A DNA stretch of 64,000 nucleotides from Arabidopsis thaliana. Lineage: Eukaryota > Streptophyta > Magnoliopsida > Brassicales > Brassicaceae. How positions within the stretch are numbered: position 1 is the stretch's first letter; each line of letters begins with the position of its first letter. The translations under genes and the position numbers were made by a program. A model generated the notes under the pieces. It saw nothing but the letters and a program-made list of their open reading frames with translations. It was not told the DNA's origin and made no database searches. Shown piece after piece: positions 10,346 through 23,135 of the stretch. Location of the stretch: positions 26,769,971-26,833,970 of the forward strand of contig NC_003070.9 of assembly GCF_000001735.4 (NCBI RefSeq), written 5' to 3'.

Positions 10346-12250
10346 TTTTATATATATTTATAATGTTTAAATTTCTTTAAAATTCAATTTATAATTTTTA
10401 AAACTTTATAAGTTTTAAAATTATAAATATTCAAAGAATTTTTTAAAGATAAACTTTATAAAAAGTTTTTAAAATTATAATATTTAACTTTTGATAAAGT
10501 TATAATATTTATAATTTCTTGAAACATTTTAAAGTTTCAATTCTTTAAAATAAAAAAACCCGAGTAAATCGGATAACTATTTTAATTTTGGACGCCTGAT
10601 AAATCAAGCTTCCTGCTCATTCGTAATCAGAATCATTTTGGTCCTTTTATAATATGGGTCTGAACCATTGTCCAATTTTTCTAAGCGATGTGGGACATTG
10701 TACACATATTATTTCTTCATAGGTTGAATAATATATGTCTGTTTTAAAAAATTTAAATTACATCATATGCAGAAAAAAATATAATATTTTATTAACTATA
10801 TATATTTTATATAAATTCAAAATAAATAAAGTATAAGATCAAGTAAAAGTGAAAGAAGAATTATATATTTATGTTTAAATTAGGTAGAAATATTTTAGGA
10901 AATTAGTTAAGGTAAATAACAAATATGGTTAGTTTAGAGATATTGTTTATATTAAATTTGGTAATTAAATCATTAATTTTCGTTTTTAATTATTAGTTTT
11001 TAGGTAACTTTTCCAAAAATTAATGTTATCCAAGATCAGAACAGAATTAAACATGTTATCCAAGATCCGAACAGAGTTAAACCGGGTAAAACCCACCCAT
11101 TTGAATTAATTGTTGAATTATGGCTCAAATCTTCAACATTATCTTCAAAAAACGTTTACAAAAATGTATATATAGATAACTACAATATAATACGGTTTTC
11201 ATAGTAACAAAAATATATATCTATTTATATATAGATATTTTCGTTACTTTTAAAAATATATCGTACAATGCAGTTTAATCTTAATTCAAAATACTGCAAA
11301 TTAATTAATGATACACAAATAATCAAATGCTTTTAATTAGCCTATCAATAGAGTATTAACACATTTTTTTTCCTTTTTTTTTTGTGTGCAAGCTATTATA
11401 CATCTTGATATGCAAGCTATTATAATTAAAACAATCATAAAGTTAGATCATTTCTCACTTCTCCAATTATATATGTATATTTCAAAAGCGTAACTTAATC
11501 ATAATTTCGATATTATTTCATTTACAATTCATAAATTTGGTTATCTTTTCGTTTTAATATTTTCTATAGTAAAAGAATTATGAAGAAATTTGATTAGTTA
11601 ATGCTTATAATTTTGATTTTTTCATTTACATGTCATAAATTTGGTTATCTTTTCATTTTAAGTTTTCCTATTTATAAATATTAAACAGTAAAAGGATTAT
11701 GTAATATTTTGAATAATTAATGCTTTCATTCAATATCAGATTCACATGTTTGTTGTGGAAATTAAAGTTTTAGGAATATTATGAGATCTTCTATAATTAA
11801 TAATATACTCATTAAATAGGTTTATATCTGCTGTTGGAAAAAATGTGAATCAAAAAGAAAAAGAGAAAGAATTTTGGATATAAATTTAAATTTATCAAAA
11901 TAGTTACACAAAAAAAGAATAACGCCGTTGATGAATGGTGACCAATTGAAAACGGAAGCTTGAAGATGGAGTCACTGTCCTGTCAAATAAAAAGACTTTG
12001 AAGGTCTTTGTCATGTTTTTTCTTCAAACAAATAAATACTTAAGGAAAACAAAAGTTATCTATCAAACCATATATATTAAAAAAAACTAAGAACCCTAGT
12101 TGAATTAAAAAATAAAGAAAAAAAAGGCAAGGTAAAGGGGAACAGAGGAGAGAGAAAAAGGTGTGAACAGTTAATGGCGGAGCAGTATAAGGAATCGCTT
12201 CTCTCTAGAAATCTTTTGCCATAGCTGGATTTCATTTTTTTGATCTCTCT
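10346..12250. other. AT-rich intergenic sequence
   Basis: Very AT-rich. About 10350-10560 is built from variants of TTTAAAATTATAAATATT on both strands, giving short inverted and direct repeats. A 30-bp direct tandem duplication lies at 11023-11083. Nothing gene-like is seen. Confidence 0.5.
11023..11083. repeat. 30-bp direct tandem duplication
   Basis: ATGTTATCCAAGATCAGAAC plus AGAATTAAAC (11023-11052) is followed immediately by a copy with two substitutions (from 11053). Two units only; no known function. Confidence 0.75.
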
Positions 12251-12868
12251 CTCTCTCTTCTCTTGTAATAACAAAGCTCACAACATAAAGAAATTATTAC
12301 AGAACAAGCAAGCAAGAAGAAGAAGAAGAAGCAATAAAAATTAGTGCTTTTTTATTTAGTGAGAGAGAAAAGCTCTGAAGAAGAAGGAAGTTGTTTTCGA
12401 GATGCGAGCTAGTAAAGGAACCTTCTCTGTACTTCTTCTCTTTCTCCTTTTGATTCTCATTCTGCCCAGTCTTTAATTTTTTTTCCTTTTTCTTCTTCTT
12501 CTTTCTTCTTCTTCAATTTCACTCTTGTTGGGTAAGTCAAGAATCGTCCAAAGTCTTTTTTTTTTTCTTGGGTTGTTTGGTATTGGATCTGTTTCTTGGT
12601 TCTTTTAAAGATTGGCTAATACTTTGATTTTGGGGGGTTTTGATTTGATCTAGGGTTTCTAGTTAGAGTCTGAAGACCTTTGGATTTGATGTAGGACTTT
12701 GTTTTTTGTTCTAAAGTTAAAAAAAGAAGAAAAAAAGAAAAAGAATCTGTTTTCTCATCCAAATCTACCCACCATTTTTGTTGTGGGAGGTTTTTTTTTT
12801 TATTATTACAAAAAGAAAAATATAGAGAGAAGGAGAGATTTGTTTTAAAGTAAATATTTTGATTGTTT
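12251..12868 (+). promoter_or_regulatory. Presumed 5' leader of FAB1C with small hydrophobic uORF
   Basis: A CT/GA-rich stretch typical of plant 5' leaders precedes the FAB1C ATG. A GTAAGT donor consensus at 12532-12537 suggests a leader intron, though I cannot fix its acceptor. A 24-codon upstream ORF (12402-12476, MRASKGTFSV start, Leu/Ile-rich end) lies in the leader ahead of that donor. Confidence 0.45.
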
Positions 12869-15800
12869 ATGGGAATACCTGATGGTTCACTGCTAGATCT
12901 AATTGATAAGGTTAGGTCTTGGATAACTTCGGATTCAAGTGATTCTTTGTTCTTGTTGTCTTCATCTAAACAAGACTTTGGAATTATGCCTATCGTTTCC
13001 AAAATGTGTCATGACTGTGGAACAAAGGTGGAACAAGGATATTGTTGTCTTAGTTGTGGTTCTTGTTGGTGCAAGAGTTGTTCTGATACAGAAGAGAGCA
13101 AGATGAAGTTGTGTAGAGAATGTGATGCTGAGGTTCGTGAGTTAAGGGTTAAGAGCTATGATAAGGTTCATCCTCGGGATAGCCCTGATCCGCCTTCTTC
13201 TCTTGCTACCGAAAGCGAGAGTCTTGCCTCGAGTCTTGAAATCCGTGATTGTAGGAACATGGCTTCTATTCGTTGCTATCCTAGCAGGTAAAGTTTCGAT
13301 TTTTACATTCAATTATGTGTGAAAAAGATTCAATTTTTATGTTCAATTATGAGTCTTTAAACATGTTGGAGTAAGTGAATGATTTGTGTTTGCAGGGGAG
13401 AGGAAGAAGAGGCTAGATATTGTGGTAAACAGTTGTTAAGCCCTTCGAGTGATAACTATCAGGACAGTTCAGATATAGAGTCGGGTAGTGTTAGTGCTAG
13501 ACATGAGCTTTTTAGTTGTAAATCTTCTGCTGGGTCCAGTCCTCACGACAGTCCATTAAGGAACAATTTTAGTCCTCTTGGGCGCTTTGTACAGCACGCG
13601 AAAGACCTAAGAAGCCCTACTGTTTGTTCTTTTGATAATCATCAAGAACAACTCTTGGCTGATAATTTAGTTAAGCCAGGTCAGGGGGTATTGGAACAGG
13701 AAGATCACGAGGAGGAAGAGGATAAGTTGCAACAGCCGTTGGATTTTGAGAACAACGGCCGCATCTGGTATCCTCCACCACCGGAAGATGAGAATGATGA
13801 TGCTGAGAGTAATTACTTTCATTATGATGACGAAGATGACGATATTGGGGACTCTGCTACCGAGTTTTCATTGAGTAGTAGCTTTTCTAGCCACATTCCT
13901 ACCAAAGAGAAATTGGGAGAAAACAGCAATGAACCTCTTCGAACCGTGGTGCATGACCACTTCCGAGCTCTTGTTGCAGAGCTATTACGTGGGGAGGAGC
14001 TTAGTCCATCTGATGATGGCAGTGCCGGGGAGTGGCTGGATATTGTCACTGCTTTAGCGTGGCAAGCTGCAAATTTTGTAAAGCCGGATACTCGTGCAGG
14101 CGGCAGTATGGATCCCGGGAATTATGTAAAAATAAAATGTGTAGCATCTGGAAATCAAAATGAGAGGTATAACTAGTTGTTGAAACCTTGTTTAAATCGT
14201 CCTCTGACTGATGATTACTAATTTGGGTGATAGTTACTAAATGAATACCTTGTTTCTGCAGCATTCTCATCAGGGGAATAGTGTGTAGCAAGAACATTAC
14301 GCACAAGCGAATGATATCGCAGTACAAAAATCCAAGGGTGATGCTTTTAGCTGGTTCTCTTGAGTATCAGAGAGTTGCAGGCCAATTAGCATCCTTTAAC
14401 ACGTTGCTTCAACAGGTTGGTGTGTTACTGTTTCTTTATGATGGCTGCATAAAATCTCTGATTAACAAACTGAACAACTGAATTATGTGTGTTGGACAGG
14501 AAAATGAACATATGAAGGCGATAATAGCAAAAATAGAGTCCCTTCGTCCTAATGTTCTGCTGGTAGAGAAAAGTGCATCTTCATATGCCCAGCAATACCT
14601 TCTAGAGAAGGAAATTTCATTGGTGCTCAATGTGAAAAGGTCATTGCTGGACCGTATAGCCCGTTGCACTGGTGCTGTTCTTTGCCCCTCACTAGATAGT
14701 ATTAGTACTGCTCGATTGGGTCACTGTGAGCTGTTCCGGACTGAGAGAGTGTTGGAGCAACATGAAGCTGGCAATCAGTCAAACAGAAAACCATCAAGGA
14801 CATTGATGTACTTTGAAGGGTGTCCTAGGCGCCTAGGTTGCACGGTATGCTCCTTTATTGGTTTCACAGTTCTTGTTTTGCATAGCTTGAACCTTTGTAG
14901 CTAAGAAGTCTGCTATCTTAAATTTATTAACTTCCTTACTGACTTTTCTGAAACTTGTGCAGGTTGTGCTTCGGGGAAGTTGTCGTGAGGAGCTAAAGAA
15001 GGTTAAACATGTTATTCAGTACGCTGTATTTGCAGCTTATCACTTATCGTTGGAGACTTCATTCCTTGCGGATGAAGGTGCTTCTCTGCCTAAAATTAGA
15101 CTGAAGCAACCAGGGATGGTGCGGACTGCATCACAAAGGAGGATAATTGATGAAGGCATTTCCTTAATAACTCAATCTCCTACAGAAACAGATAGTCAAG
15201 CTTTGCTTGAAACAGCTGCACATGAAGATGAACATACGGCTCCTATGCCTGAGCATGAAGTTTGTGAATCATTGTGTGAGGATTTTGATCCTACTCAGAT
15301 ATTCCCACCGTCTTCTGAAGTTGAGACTGAACAATCTGATACCCTGAATGGAGATTTTGCCAATAATTTGGTAACAAGATCATATTCTTCGAATCAGTTA
15401 AATGATTTGCATGAACCCACTTTGTGCTTAAGTAGTGAAATTCCTGAAACGCCGACTCAACAGCCGAGTGGTGAAGAAGATAACGGCAGAGGTGAAGAAG
15501 AGAACCAATTAGTGAACCCCCAAGATTTGCCACAACATGAGAGCTTCTATGAAGATGATGTCTCTAGTGAGTATTTCTCTGCTGCGGACTCTCATCAGAG
15601 CATATTGGTCTCATTTTCAAGCCGTTGTGTTTTGAAAGAATCAGTATGTGAACGTTCACGACTCTTGCGGATTAAGTTCTATGGATCCTTTGATAAACCT
15701 CTCGGAAGATATTTGAAAGATGATCTTTTCGATAAGGTAGCTCTTTCATCTATAAAGTTAGTTAATCCACTTTTTCATCTTTCTTAAATTTTGAAGTCTA

Positions 15801-18742
15801 ATGCCTTTCTGTTCCATTTCTGGACAGACTTCTAGTTGTAGATCCTGTAAGGAGCTGGTTGATGCGCATGTACTCTGCTATTCTCATCAGAATGGAAACC
15901 TTACTATCAATGTTAGACGTCTCCCTTCCATGAAGCTTCCTGGTGAACAAGATGGGAAGATATGGATGTGGCATCGTTGCTTAAGATGTGCACATGTAGA
16001 TGGAGTCCCACCTGCTACTCGTAGAGTAGTTATGTCTGATGCAGCATGGGGATTGTCTTTTGGAAAGTTTCTGGAACTTAGCTTTTCGAATCATGCAACT
16101 GCGAATCGTGTTGCATCTTGCGGTCATTCGCTTCAAAGAGACTGCCTTCGATTCTATGGGTAAACGCAGGCTGTATAATATCATTCTCTTACAGTTATCT
16201 CAATGCTGTTACACTAATAATATTATGATTTGTTTTGTAGATTTGGTAACATGGTGGCATTCTTTAGATATTCTCCCATCAATATACTTACTGTACTCCT
16301 CCCACCGTCGATGCTTGAGTTCAATAGCCATCCTCAACAGGAGTGGATACGAACAGAGGCAGCTGAGGTAGATTTTAAGAAAAACTTAAGGCTCTTTTGC
16401 TTCAGGTTTTGGATATGTAAATGCTAAAACTCAAATACTTCTCTGTTTGCATTTTACAGCTTGTTGGTAAAATGAGGACTATGTATACGGAGATATCTGA
16501 TATGCTCAACCGCATGGAAGAAAAAAGCAGTTTGCTTGAACCTGAACAATCTGAAGCATGTGATCTACATAGTCGCATCATCGGATTAATAGATCAACTT
16601 GTGAAAGAAAAAGATGAATACGATGTAAGCTTCTTCTGTTTCTGAAATCTTGATGATGCTTGTTGAATATGTATTTGATGGAATATTCCTCATCGTGAAC
16701 AGGATGCACTGCAACCTATTTTTGAGGAGAATCTGCAAATTCAGGGAAGTTTGGATATCCTAGAGCTGAATCGATTGAGACGAGCACTCATGATTGGTGC
16801 TCATGCTTGGGATCATCAGCTTTACTTGTTAAACTCTCAACTCAAGAAAGCATCAGTCTTTAAAACTGGTGATGACAATGCTCCTCGGAATCCAGAGATG
16901 CATGATCCTCCAAAGATTGACCGTAGAATGCAGGAAGGTTCAGATGAGAGGGATGAACAATCCCATACTGATTCAGAAGCTAATGGTGATAACAAAGATC
17001 CGGAAAACATTCCCTCCCCTGGCACTTCTCTATCTGAGAGGATAGATTCGGCGTGGTTGGGCTCGTTTCAAAATCTAGAGAAAGCCGAGACTATTGCTGA
17101 GACGGAAGGCTTTTCAGCTGTTAATTCTTCTCTCCGGAGGCTTGCCAGGCCAATTCGAGTCCAGTCTTTTGATTCAGCGATACGGTTTCAAGAACGTATC
17201 CAAAAAGGTTTGCCACCATCTTCTTTGTATCTCTCGACCCTCAGATCTTTCCACGCTTCTGGCGAGTATAGGAATATGGTGAGGGACCCTGTTTCAAATG
17301 TGATGAGGACTTACTCACAGATGTTGCCACTGGAAGTACAGAAATTGGATCTGATTGTTGGTTCAGCGCCAACATACATCTCTTCTGCATCTCAAATGGC
17401 TGATGGGGCACGGATGTTGATTCCTCAACGGGGCCTTAACGATATCGTGGTTCCTGTATACGATGATGATCCAGCTAGTGTTGTATCATATGCTATCAAT
17501 TCAAAGGAATATAAGGAGTGGATCGTTAACAAAGGTCTTGCTTCTAGTAGTAGTAGCAGCAATTTGAATAACAGAGAGTCTGAACCTTCCGCCTTCTCGA
17601 CTTGGCGTTCTCTGTCGATGGATGTTGATTACATTCAACACGCGGTGTATGGATCTTCTCAAGACGATAGAAAGTCTCCGCATTTGACCATTTCTTTCAG
17701 CGACCGCGCTTCTTCTTCCTCTACTGCCACTGAAGGTAAAGTGAAGTTCTCTGTGACGTGTTATTTTGCAACGCAGTTTGACACTCTGAGAAAGACTTGC
17801 TGTCCGAGTGAAGTGGACTTTGTGAGATCCTTGAGCCGTTGTCAGAGATGGTCTGCACAGGGAGGGAAAAGCAATGTTTACTTTGCCAAGTCATTGGACG
17901 AGAGGTTCATCATAAAACAAGTCGTCAAAACCGAGCTGGATTCTTTCGAGGATTTTGCACCTGAGTACTTCAAATATTTGAAGGAATCACTCAGTTCCGG
18001 GAGCCCTACTTGTCTTGCTAAGATTCTCGGTATCTACCAGGTTAGTGACAATATAGGAGGGAATGTGAACTTGTAGGACTCTGAAATGAAATAAGTGAGC
18101 ATGTGAATGATTGATTTGGAATGATATTTGTTGTAGGTCTCAATTAAACATCCGAAAGGTGGAAAAGAGACAAAGATGGATTTGATGGTGATGGAGAATC
18201 TCTTCTACAACAGAAGAATATCTAGGATCTATGATCTCAAGGGATCTGCACGGTCAAGGTACAATCCAAACACATCCGGAGCAGACAAAGTTTTGTTAGA
18301 CATGAATCTGCTAGAGACACTGCGCACAGAACCGATATTCCTAGGAAGCAAGGCCAAGAGAAGCTTGGAAAGAGCGATATGGAACGACACCAATTTCTTG
18401 GCTGTAAGTGTTTTCATTACCCCCAATTCATATTTTGTTCTTAAGTGTTTTGATTAATCTGTTTCCCCATTATCCTCTTGTGGTTAGTCTGTGGATGTAA
18501 TGGACTACTCATTGCTGGTTGGATTCGACGAAGAGCGGAAAGAACTAGTTCTCGGGATCATCGACTTCATGAGACAGTACACATGGGACAAGCACCTAGA
18601 GACTTGGGTTAAAGCTTCAGGCATTTTGGGTGGACCCAAGAATGCTTCTCCAACTATAGTCTCACCAAAACAGTACAAGAGGAGGTTTAGAAAGGCCATG
18701 ACCACTTATTTTCTCACTGTTCCTGAGCCATGGACCTCTTGA
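12869..18742 (+). CDS. FAB1C: FAB1C, putative phosphatidylinositol-3-phosphate 5-kinase (PIKfyve/Fab1 family), 1648 aa
   Basis: Eleven coding exons: 12869-13287, 13396-14166, 14262-14415, 14500-14844, 14963-15736, 15828-16159, 16241-16367, 16460-16624, 16703-18040, 18137-18403, 18488-18742. All junctions are GT-AG and the phases agree. Domains in order: a Cys-rich N-terminus with four CxxC pairs (C47/C50, C60/C63, C68/C71, C82/C85), an acidic low-complexity linker, a CCT/TCP-1-like chaperonin domain (from about residue 400; [23 protein letters not shown]), the plant Fab1 Cys/His-rich middle ([17 protein letters not shown]), and the C-terminal PIP kinase core ([49 protein letters not shown]). 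The family makes PtdIns(3,5)P2 on endosomes and the vacuole. FAB1A and FAB1B carry a true FYVE domain; here the FYVE basic motif is absent. The start is the first in-frame ATG after the leader. Confidence 0.95.
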
Positions 18743-19418
18743 GTGAAAGAAAAGAAACCATTTTTCATCATTCTTTTGTTCACTGATTCCAATTTGTTCT
18801 TCTCAAATAAAAAGGGAAATTGGTTAACAGACACATATAATATAATACAGGTTCGAACCTGACTGATTGATTTATCTTTTTTTTTTTTTTGGTGTGTTGG
18901 TTTCTCTGAGTTCTGGAGAATTGTATATTGTAATTATCGGCCAAACTAAAGCCCCCCAAATTTAAAGAAAAAGAATACTAATGATTTGCCTTTTTCTCAT
19001 ATCTCTTTCTGTTTCTCTTTCGTCTTAGTATTCCTCTTAAGAATTGTGTTAAACTAAACTAACAATAAGAATAAGATGGAGGAAAACACTGAAAATCACA
19101 GGTCTTCTGCTTTGCTCTTTTCAAGAAATCTAACCCTTTTCTGCAACCAAAATGATCAAAGAAGACTTTAAAAAATAAAATATTCAAAGATTATCTGAAT
19201 GACACAAGTTATTCTTCCACTTGTTGTTAGTTTGTATATTTTTTTTTCTTGATTTAGAATAGACTAGAAGAAGATGTAAGTTGTGACATTAGTAACACAA
19301 GTTGGAGTACATTTGTTTCCTAGTGTAATTAAAGAAGCGAGAAACGTGGCTTGAGAAACGGATCGATGTTTCAACAAAAATAAAATAGGATCAAAGCCCT
19401 TCAAAAGTATTGATCACC
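18743..19418. other. 3' region of FAB1C and spacer
   Basis: Convergent intergenic spacer between FAB1C (plus) and the PADRE gene (minus). It contains a perfect 14-bp palindrome, CAGGTTCGAACCTG, at 18849-18862. No other gene is seen. Confidence 0.5.
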
Positions 19419-20091
19419 TCATGTGATTTTGGCACCTTCTTCTTTTTCTTCAATCCCAAAGTTTCTTCCTCCATTACGAAGCAAATGTTGTCTTTGATGA
19501 ATCAAACCACTTGGTATGTGAAGGAGACAAAGTTGTGTGATCTTGTTGGAGAAATCAGAGCCACTCTCACTCTCTTTCCTCAGTTTCTCAATTTTCCACT
19601 TTGGTAACTTCAACTTCACGCTACTCACTTCTCTCTCTTCATCATTAACCTCTGTCTTCTTCTTCATTACCGAGAGATCAGATGATGATCTACGAGACAG
19701 CTTCAGATTCTCTAATCTCTCCTTCGCACTCATCTGGATTCCCGACCGAACCCTTCTTGGAGTTCTCTCTTTCCATGTTCTGTCACATGGGTTTTAAATG
19801 ATTTACTCAAAAAGATTCTAACTTTGATACCTAAAACTAAGTAGAAAATTGAGGAATATAATACCTTGGAAGTTCAACCATGAAGTAAATCCTTTTGGAT
19901 TCCAAGTTTTGGTGAGGCTCCAAGGGCTTTGCTCTGATTCCTAAACGCTTCACTGCTTCGGATTCCAAGAGAACGTGGCCTGGAAAATCTTTAACCACTG
20001 TACCAGCTTCCACAGGCGTTTTCAGTTTGAAACTCTCGCCATTGATGTTCATGATTGTCGCTGTTTTCTTGGTTCCCAAGCTATTTCCCAT
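19419..20091 (-). CDS. PADRE-domain (DUF4228) protein, 195 aa
   Basis: Two exons on the minus strand: 19865-20091 (MGNSLGTKKTATIMNINGES...) and 19419-19779, joined through a GT-AG intron of 85 nt with consistent phase. The N-terminal MGNSLG fits an N-myristoylation signal. The first exon carries the conserved pattern of the DUF4228/PADRE family: a short beta strand reading KTATIMNINGESF, VVKDFPGHVLLESEAV, and a hydrophobic YFMVELP. The second carries the family's basic MSAKERLENLKLSRRSSSD motif, then a charged C-terminus with KLKLPKWKIEKL. Members are small plant-specific proteins often induced by pathogens or abiotic stress; the biochemical role is unknown. It should be AT1G71015. The splice model is derived from the sequence; function is family-level only. 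Confidence 0.82.
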
Positions 20092-20854
20092 TTTGGTGAA
20101 TGATGTTGTGTAAAATGTTAGTATCTTTTAGGTTCACAAATGAGATGAAAAAACTTTGTAGGTTGGTGTCTATTAAGAGCTCAGTAGTTCAAGGTGGGTG
20201 TTGTGTTAGATCAGATCATTATAGATTTTGGATTTGATTTATGGTTGGTTGCTGATGATAGTGAACCATTTCTTGGTCAACAAAATGCCAAAATCTTGAA
20301 AATTATTAAAACAATGAGAAGACAAAAGTTACGTCGCATTTCACTATCAATCTTGAAAAGACCAATAACAACCCAAAATTTATGCTTAATTTTATAAATA
20401 GAAATGGAAAATGTGTACTGTTCTTCACTTCGACCATAGTATATTTTGTACTATGTGATTTTGGAAGTTTTGAGACCAATGTTTTCTGAGAAAATGACAC
20501 TTGCGTTAATCGCTCCGATTAATCTGGAAAACTACGTTGTCGAAACATTTTTTCTCAAAGACACGTGAAGAGATTGACTTTTAACGAATTTGAAAACAAA
20601 AAGCTGATTTGATTTCTCTTTCTAGGAACAGTAACAACACACGACCTTTATCAAATCATATGAAACATTTTTTTTAACAAAATTAACAAATCAATACAAA
20701 GATGAGTCAAAGAGTTCGATTCTCGTTAACTCTTTTGACTCCACCTTCTCCTCAAATGGAAATTAAATTAGTCTTCCAAAAACTCAATAAGATACAGGAC
20801 ATAATAAACAGATCAATAGCCAGCAAAACTAAATTAATTCATGTTAAGGGCTAT
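20092..20854. other. Intergenic spacer upstream of the PADRE gene and downstream of PUB10
   Basis: Contains the PADRE gene promoter and the 3' end of PUB10, both on the minus strand. No further gene or RNA is recognised. Confidence 0.5.
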
Positions 20855-23135
20855 TTAGAGTGAACCTAATTTTCGGGATGATTTACGGAGAAGCTCTAGT
20901 AAAGAATTAGCTTTTCGTTTAGCTCTCTCTGTACCGTCTCTTGATAGTTCCATCAATGGAACAACAGCTCCAAGTCTACCAATGGAGATCAGTTTTTCAG
21001 TATCTCTCTTGCAAAGACACAGTAGTATCGCAGCTGCGTTCTCTCGGTTTCGCGGTTGATCCTTCTGGAGACAATCTATCAAAGGTGGTATTGCGTTGGC
21101 TCTCAAAATCGCAGTTTTCGCGACTTGGTTACTAGCTAGAACCGAGAGTATGGTCAAGGCTTCATCAGCCATCCTCTCGCTCGAGGAGTCTGTCAGCATT
21201 TTCACCAATGGCTTTACTATACCGGCTCTAACTGCTCTGCCTTTGTTTCCCTGGTAAATACACAAGTTGAACAGAGCCGTAGCTGCGTCTTTCTTCCCTC
21301 TGACGCTTCCATATTGAAGCAGATCCACTAAGGCCATTATCGCACCTGATGCGCCTATAATGATCTTGTTCTCATCAGCTAACGAAAGACTAAAGAGAGT
21401 AGCTGCAGCGTTTTCTCTAGCTTCCATGCTTCCAGCTCGGAGGACTAGCACTATAGATGTGACTGCTCCTGCAAGCATGATCAGTTCTTTGTTGTGTTCG
21501 TATATGGAGAGGTTAAGAATGCAAGTGACAGCATTTTCCTGCGTTTCAGTGTCACCATCTGAGGTCAAAAGCTTGACCAAAACAGGGATGGCTCCTGCCT
21601 CTGCAATCAGAATTCGGTTGTCTGTGCTTCTTTTTGACAGAGAGCGGATTTCAGAAACCGCAGTCCTGCGGTCTTCGATTGATTGGCTAGAGAGTTTACA
21701 AACCAATGCTCGGATCGCTGACATATCTCCACTTAGATCACGGAAAGACCCATCACTGTTTTTGGTCCTACCGTTCATGTAACCACCTGGTTGCTCAATG
21801 TTGTGCTTAGTGCACCACTGAGATATCAGGCTTCTGAGGACATAGTTTGGAGTAAGAGTAAAGTTTTCAAGTTTCTGCTGTGTCTTTGGGCAGCTCAGAT
21901 TTCCACAGTCTATCCATCTCTGAATGAACGACCTCTCGTATGTCTGCCAACGAAGAGAGAAGATCATTGTTAAGGTTTCAAATCAACAACCATACGTTAG
22001 CACTATATAAAGATTTGATTTTTTAAACCAGACCTGTCCTGTGGAAACAATAGCAGGATCCTTCATCAGTTCCAGAGAGATTGGACAAAGAAAGTCCTCT
22101 GGAATCGTGAGATTATCCGATTTCTGTGAGTCATCGCTGTTCTCGGTAACTGCTTTCTCTAATCTCTCATCATCACCATCCTTTGATAAAAAGAAGGCCA
22201 ATGATACTGAAGAGCTCTTCCAAGGAGGGGGTGATTCAAATTTCTTCTCATCTGATAAAGAATGCACTGTCTCTGGAATACTCTCCAACTTTTCAATAAC
22301 TTTTCTATTACTTGAGGCATCTTTCTCCATTGGCTCAGATAAACCACTCGAGAACTTCTTCGAATTTAACGATCCATATCTCTGCATTGCTCTTCTTAAC
22401 TGTAATCTTGCTAGTTCCACCTAATCACAAGCAAAAAAAAACCCTTAGAAACACCTCCATGGATAGGAAAACCAAATCTTCATACATTCTACATAATGAA
22501 CAAACTTTTACCTGTTCACGGACTTCGTCAGAGATATCATATCTATCATATGTCAAATCACCTAATGCTTTCTCCAGCTTCCATGTAACACATTGGAACT
22601 GGAATGAGATCCTCTTGGCTGCCCCATCCTTCAATCAAAATCACACATCAAAGTTTAGAGAGCTCCTCATGTATATATTAATAATGCTCTTCACTACACA
22701 AATGTCAACAATAGTATCTTCCAATCTAAAAAAACTAAAAACAAATTCTTCCTATAAATTACGTTCCTGCCATGGCGAGACCAAATCTTCGTGAAATCAC
22801 AAATCCATTTTCAATCGTTGAGAATGGTTTAGAATGCTTACAGAGGACTCGCGAGCTTGGAAACTAGTAGCTGAAGACAAAAGACGCTTCGCGGCTTGAA
22901 GTCCCACCACAAGATCAGACCACCAATCACATTCATGAGAATTCAACGAAGAAGAAGCATCAGATTCCGACGGCGGAGAAGAATCCCTGATTTCCTCAAT
23001 CAAATGCGTCAGGAGACCGACTCGTCGCGCGAGATCGGAACAATCCTTCTTAAACAAACCAAAATTCCCCGGAATCTCATTGATTTCAGCAATAAGACCG
23101 ATGAGAGAATCGGGAGTGATAGCTCCACCAGCCAT
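20855..23135 (-). CDS. PUB10: PUB10, U-box/ARM-repeat E3 ubiquitin ligase, 628 aa
   Basis: Four minus-strand exons, in order 22842-23135, 22512-22628, 22034-22420, 20855-21943, all in phase (98, 39, 129 and 362 codons). The N-terminal about 230 residues form the UND helical region of plant PUBs ([31 protein letters not shown]). The U-box follows at about 240-315: [20 protein letters not shown] then [12 protein letters not shown]. The third intron falls inside it, between Q266 and T267. ARM repeats fill about 340-610 ([55 protein letters not shown]). The product transfers ubiquitin to substrates held by the ARM domain. PUB10 is reported to target the jasmonate factor MYC2 for degradation. The ligase role is strongly supported by motifs; the substrate is from literature memory. 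Confidence 0.95.

Noticed and set aside
18849-18862. GGTTCGAACC looked like a tRNA T-arm
   Set aside because: No matching acceptor or D/anticodon stems flank it; it is simply a palindrome.
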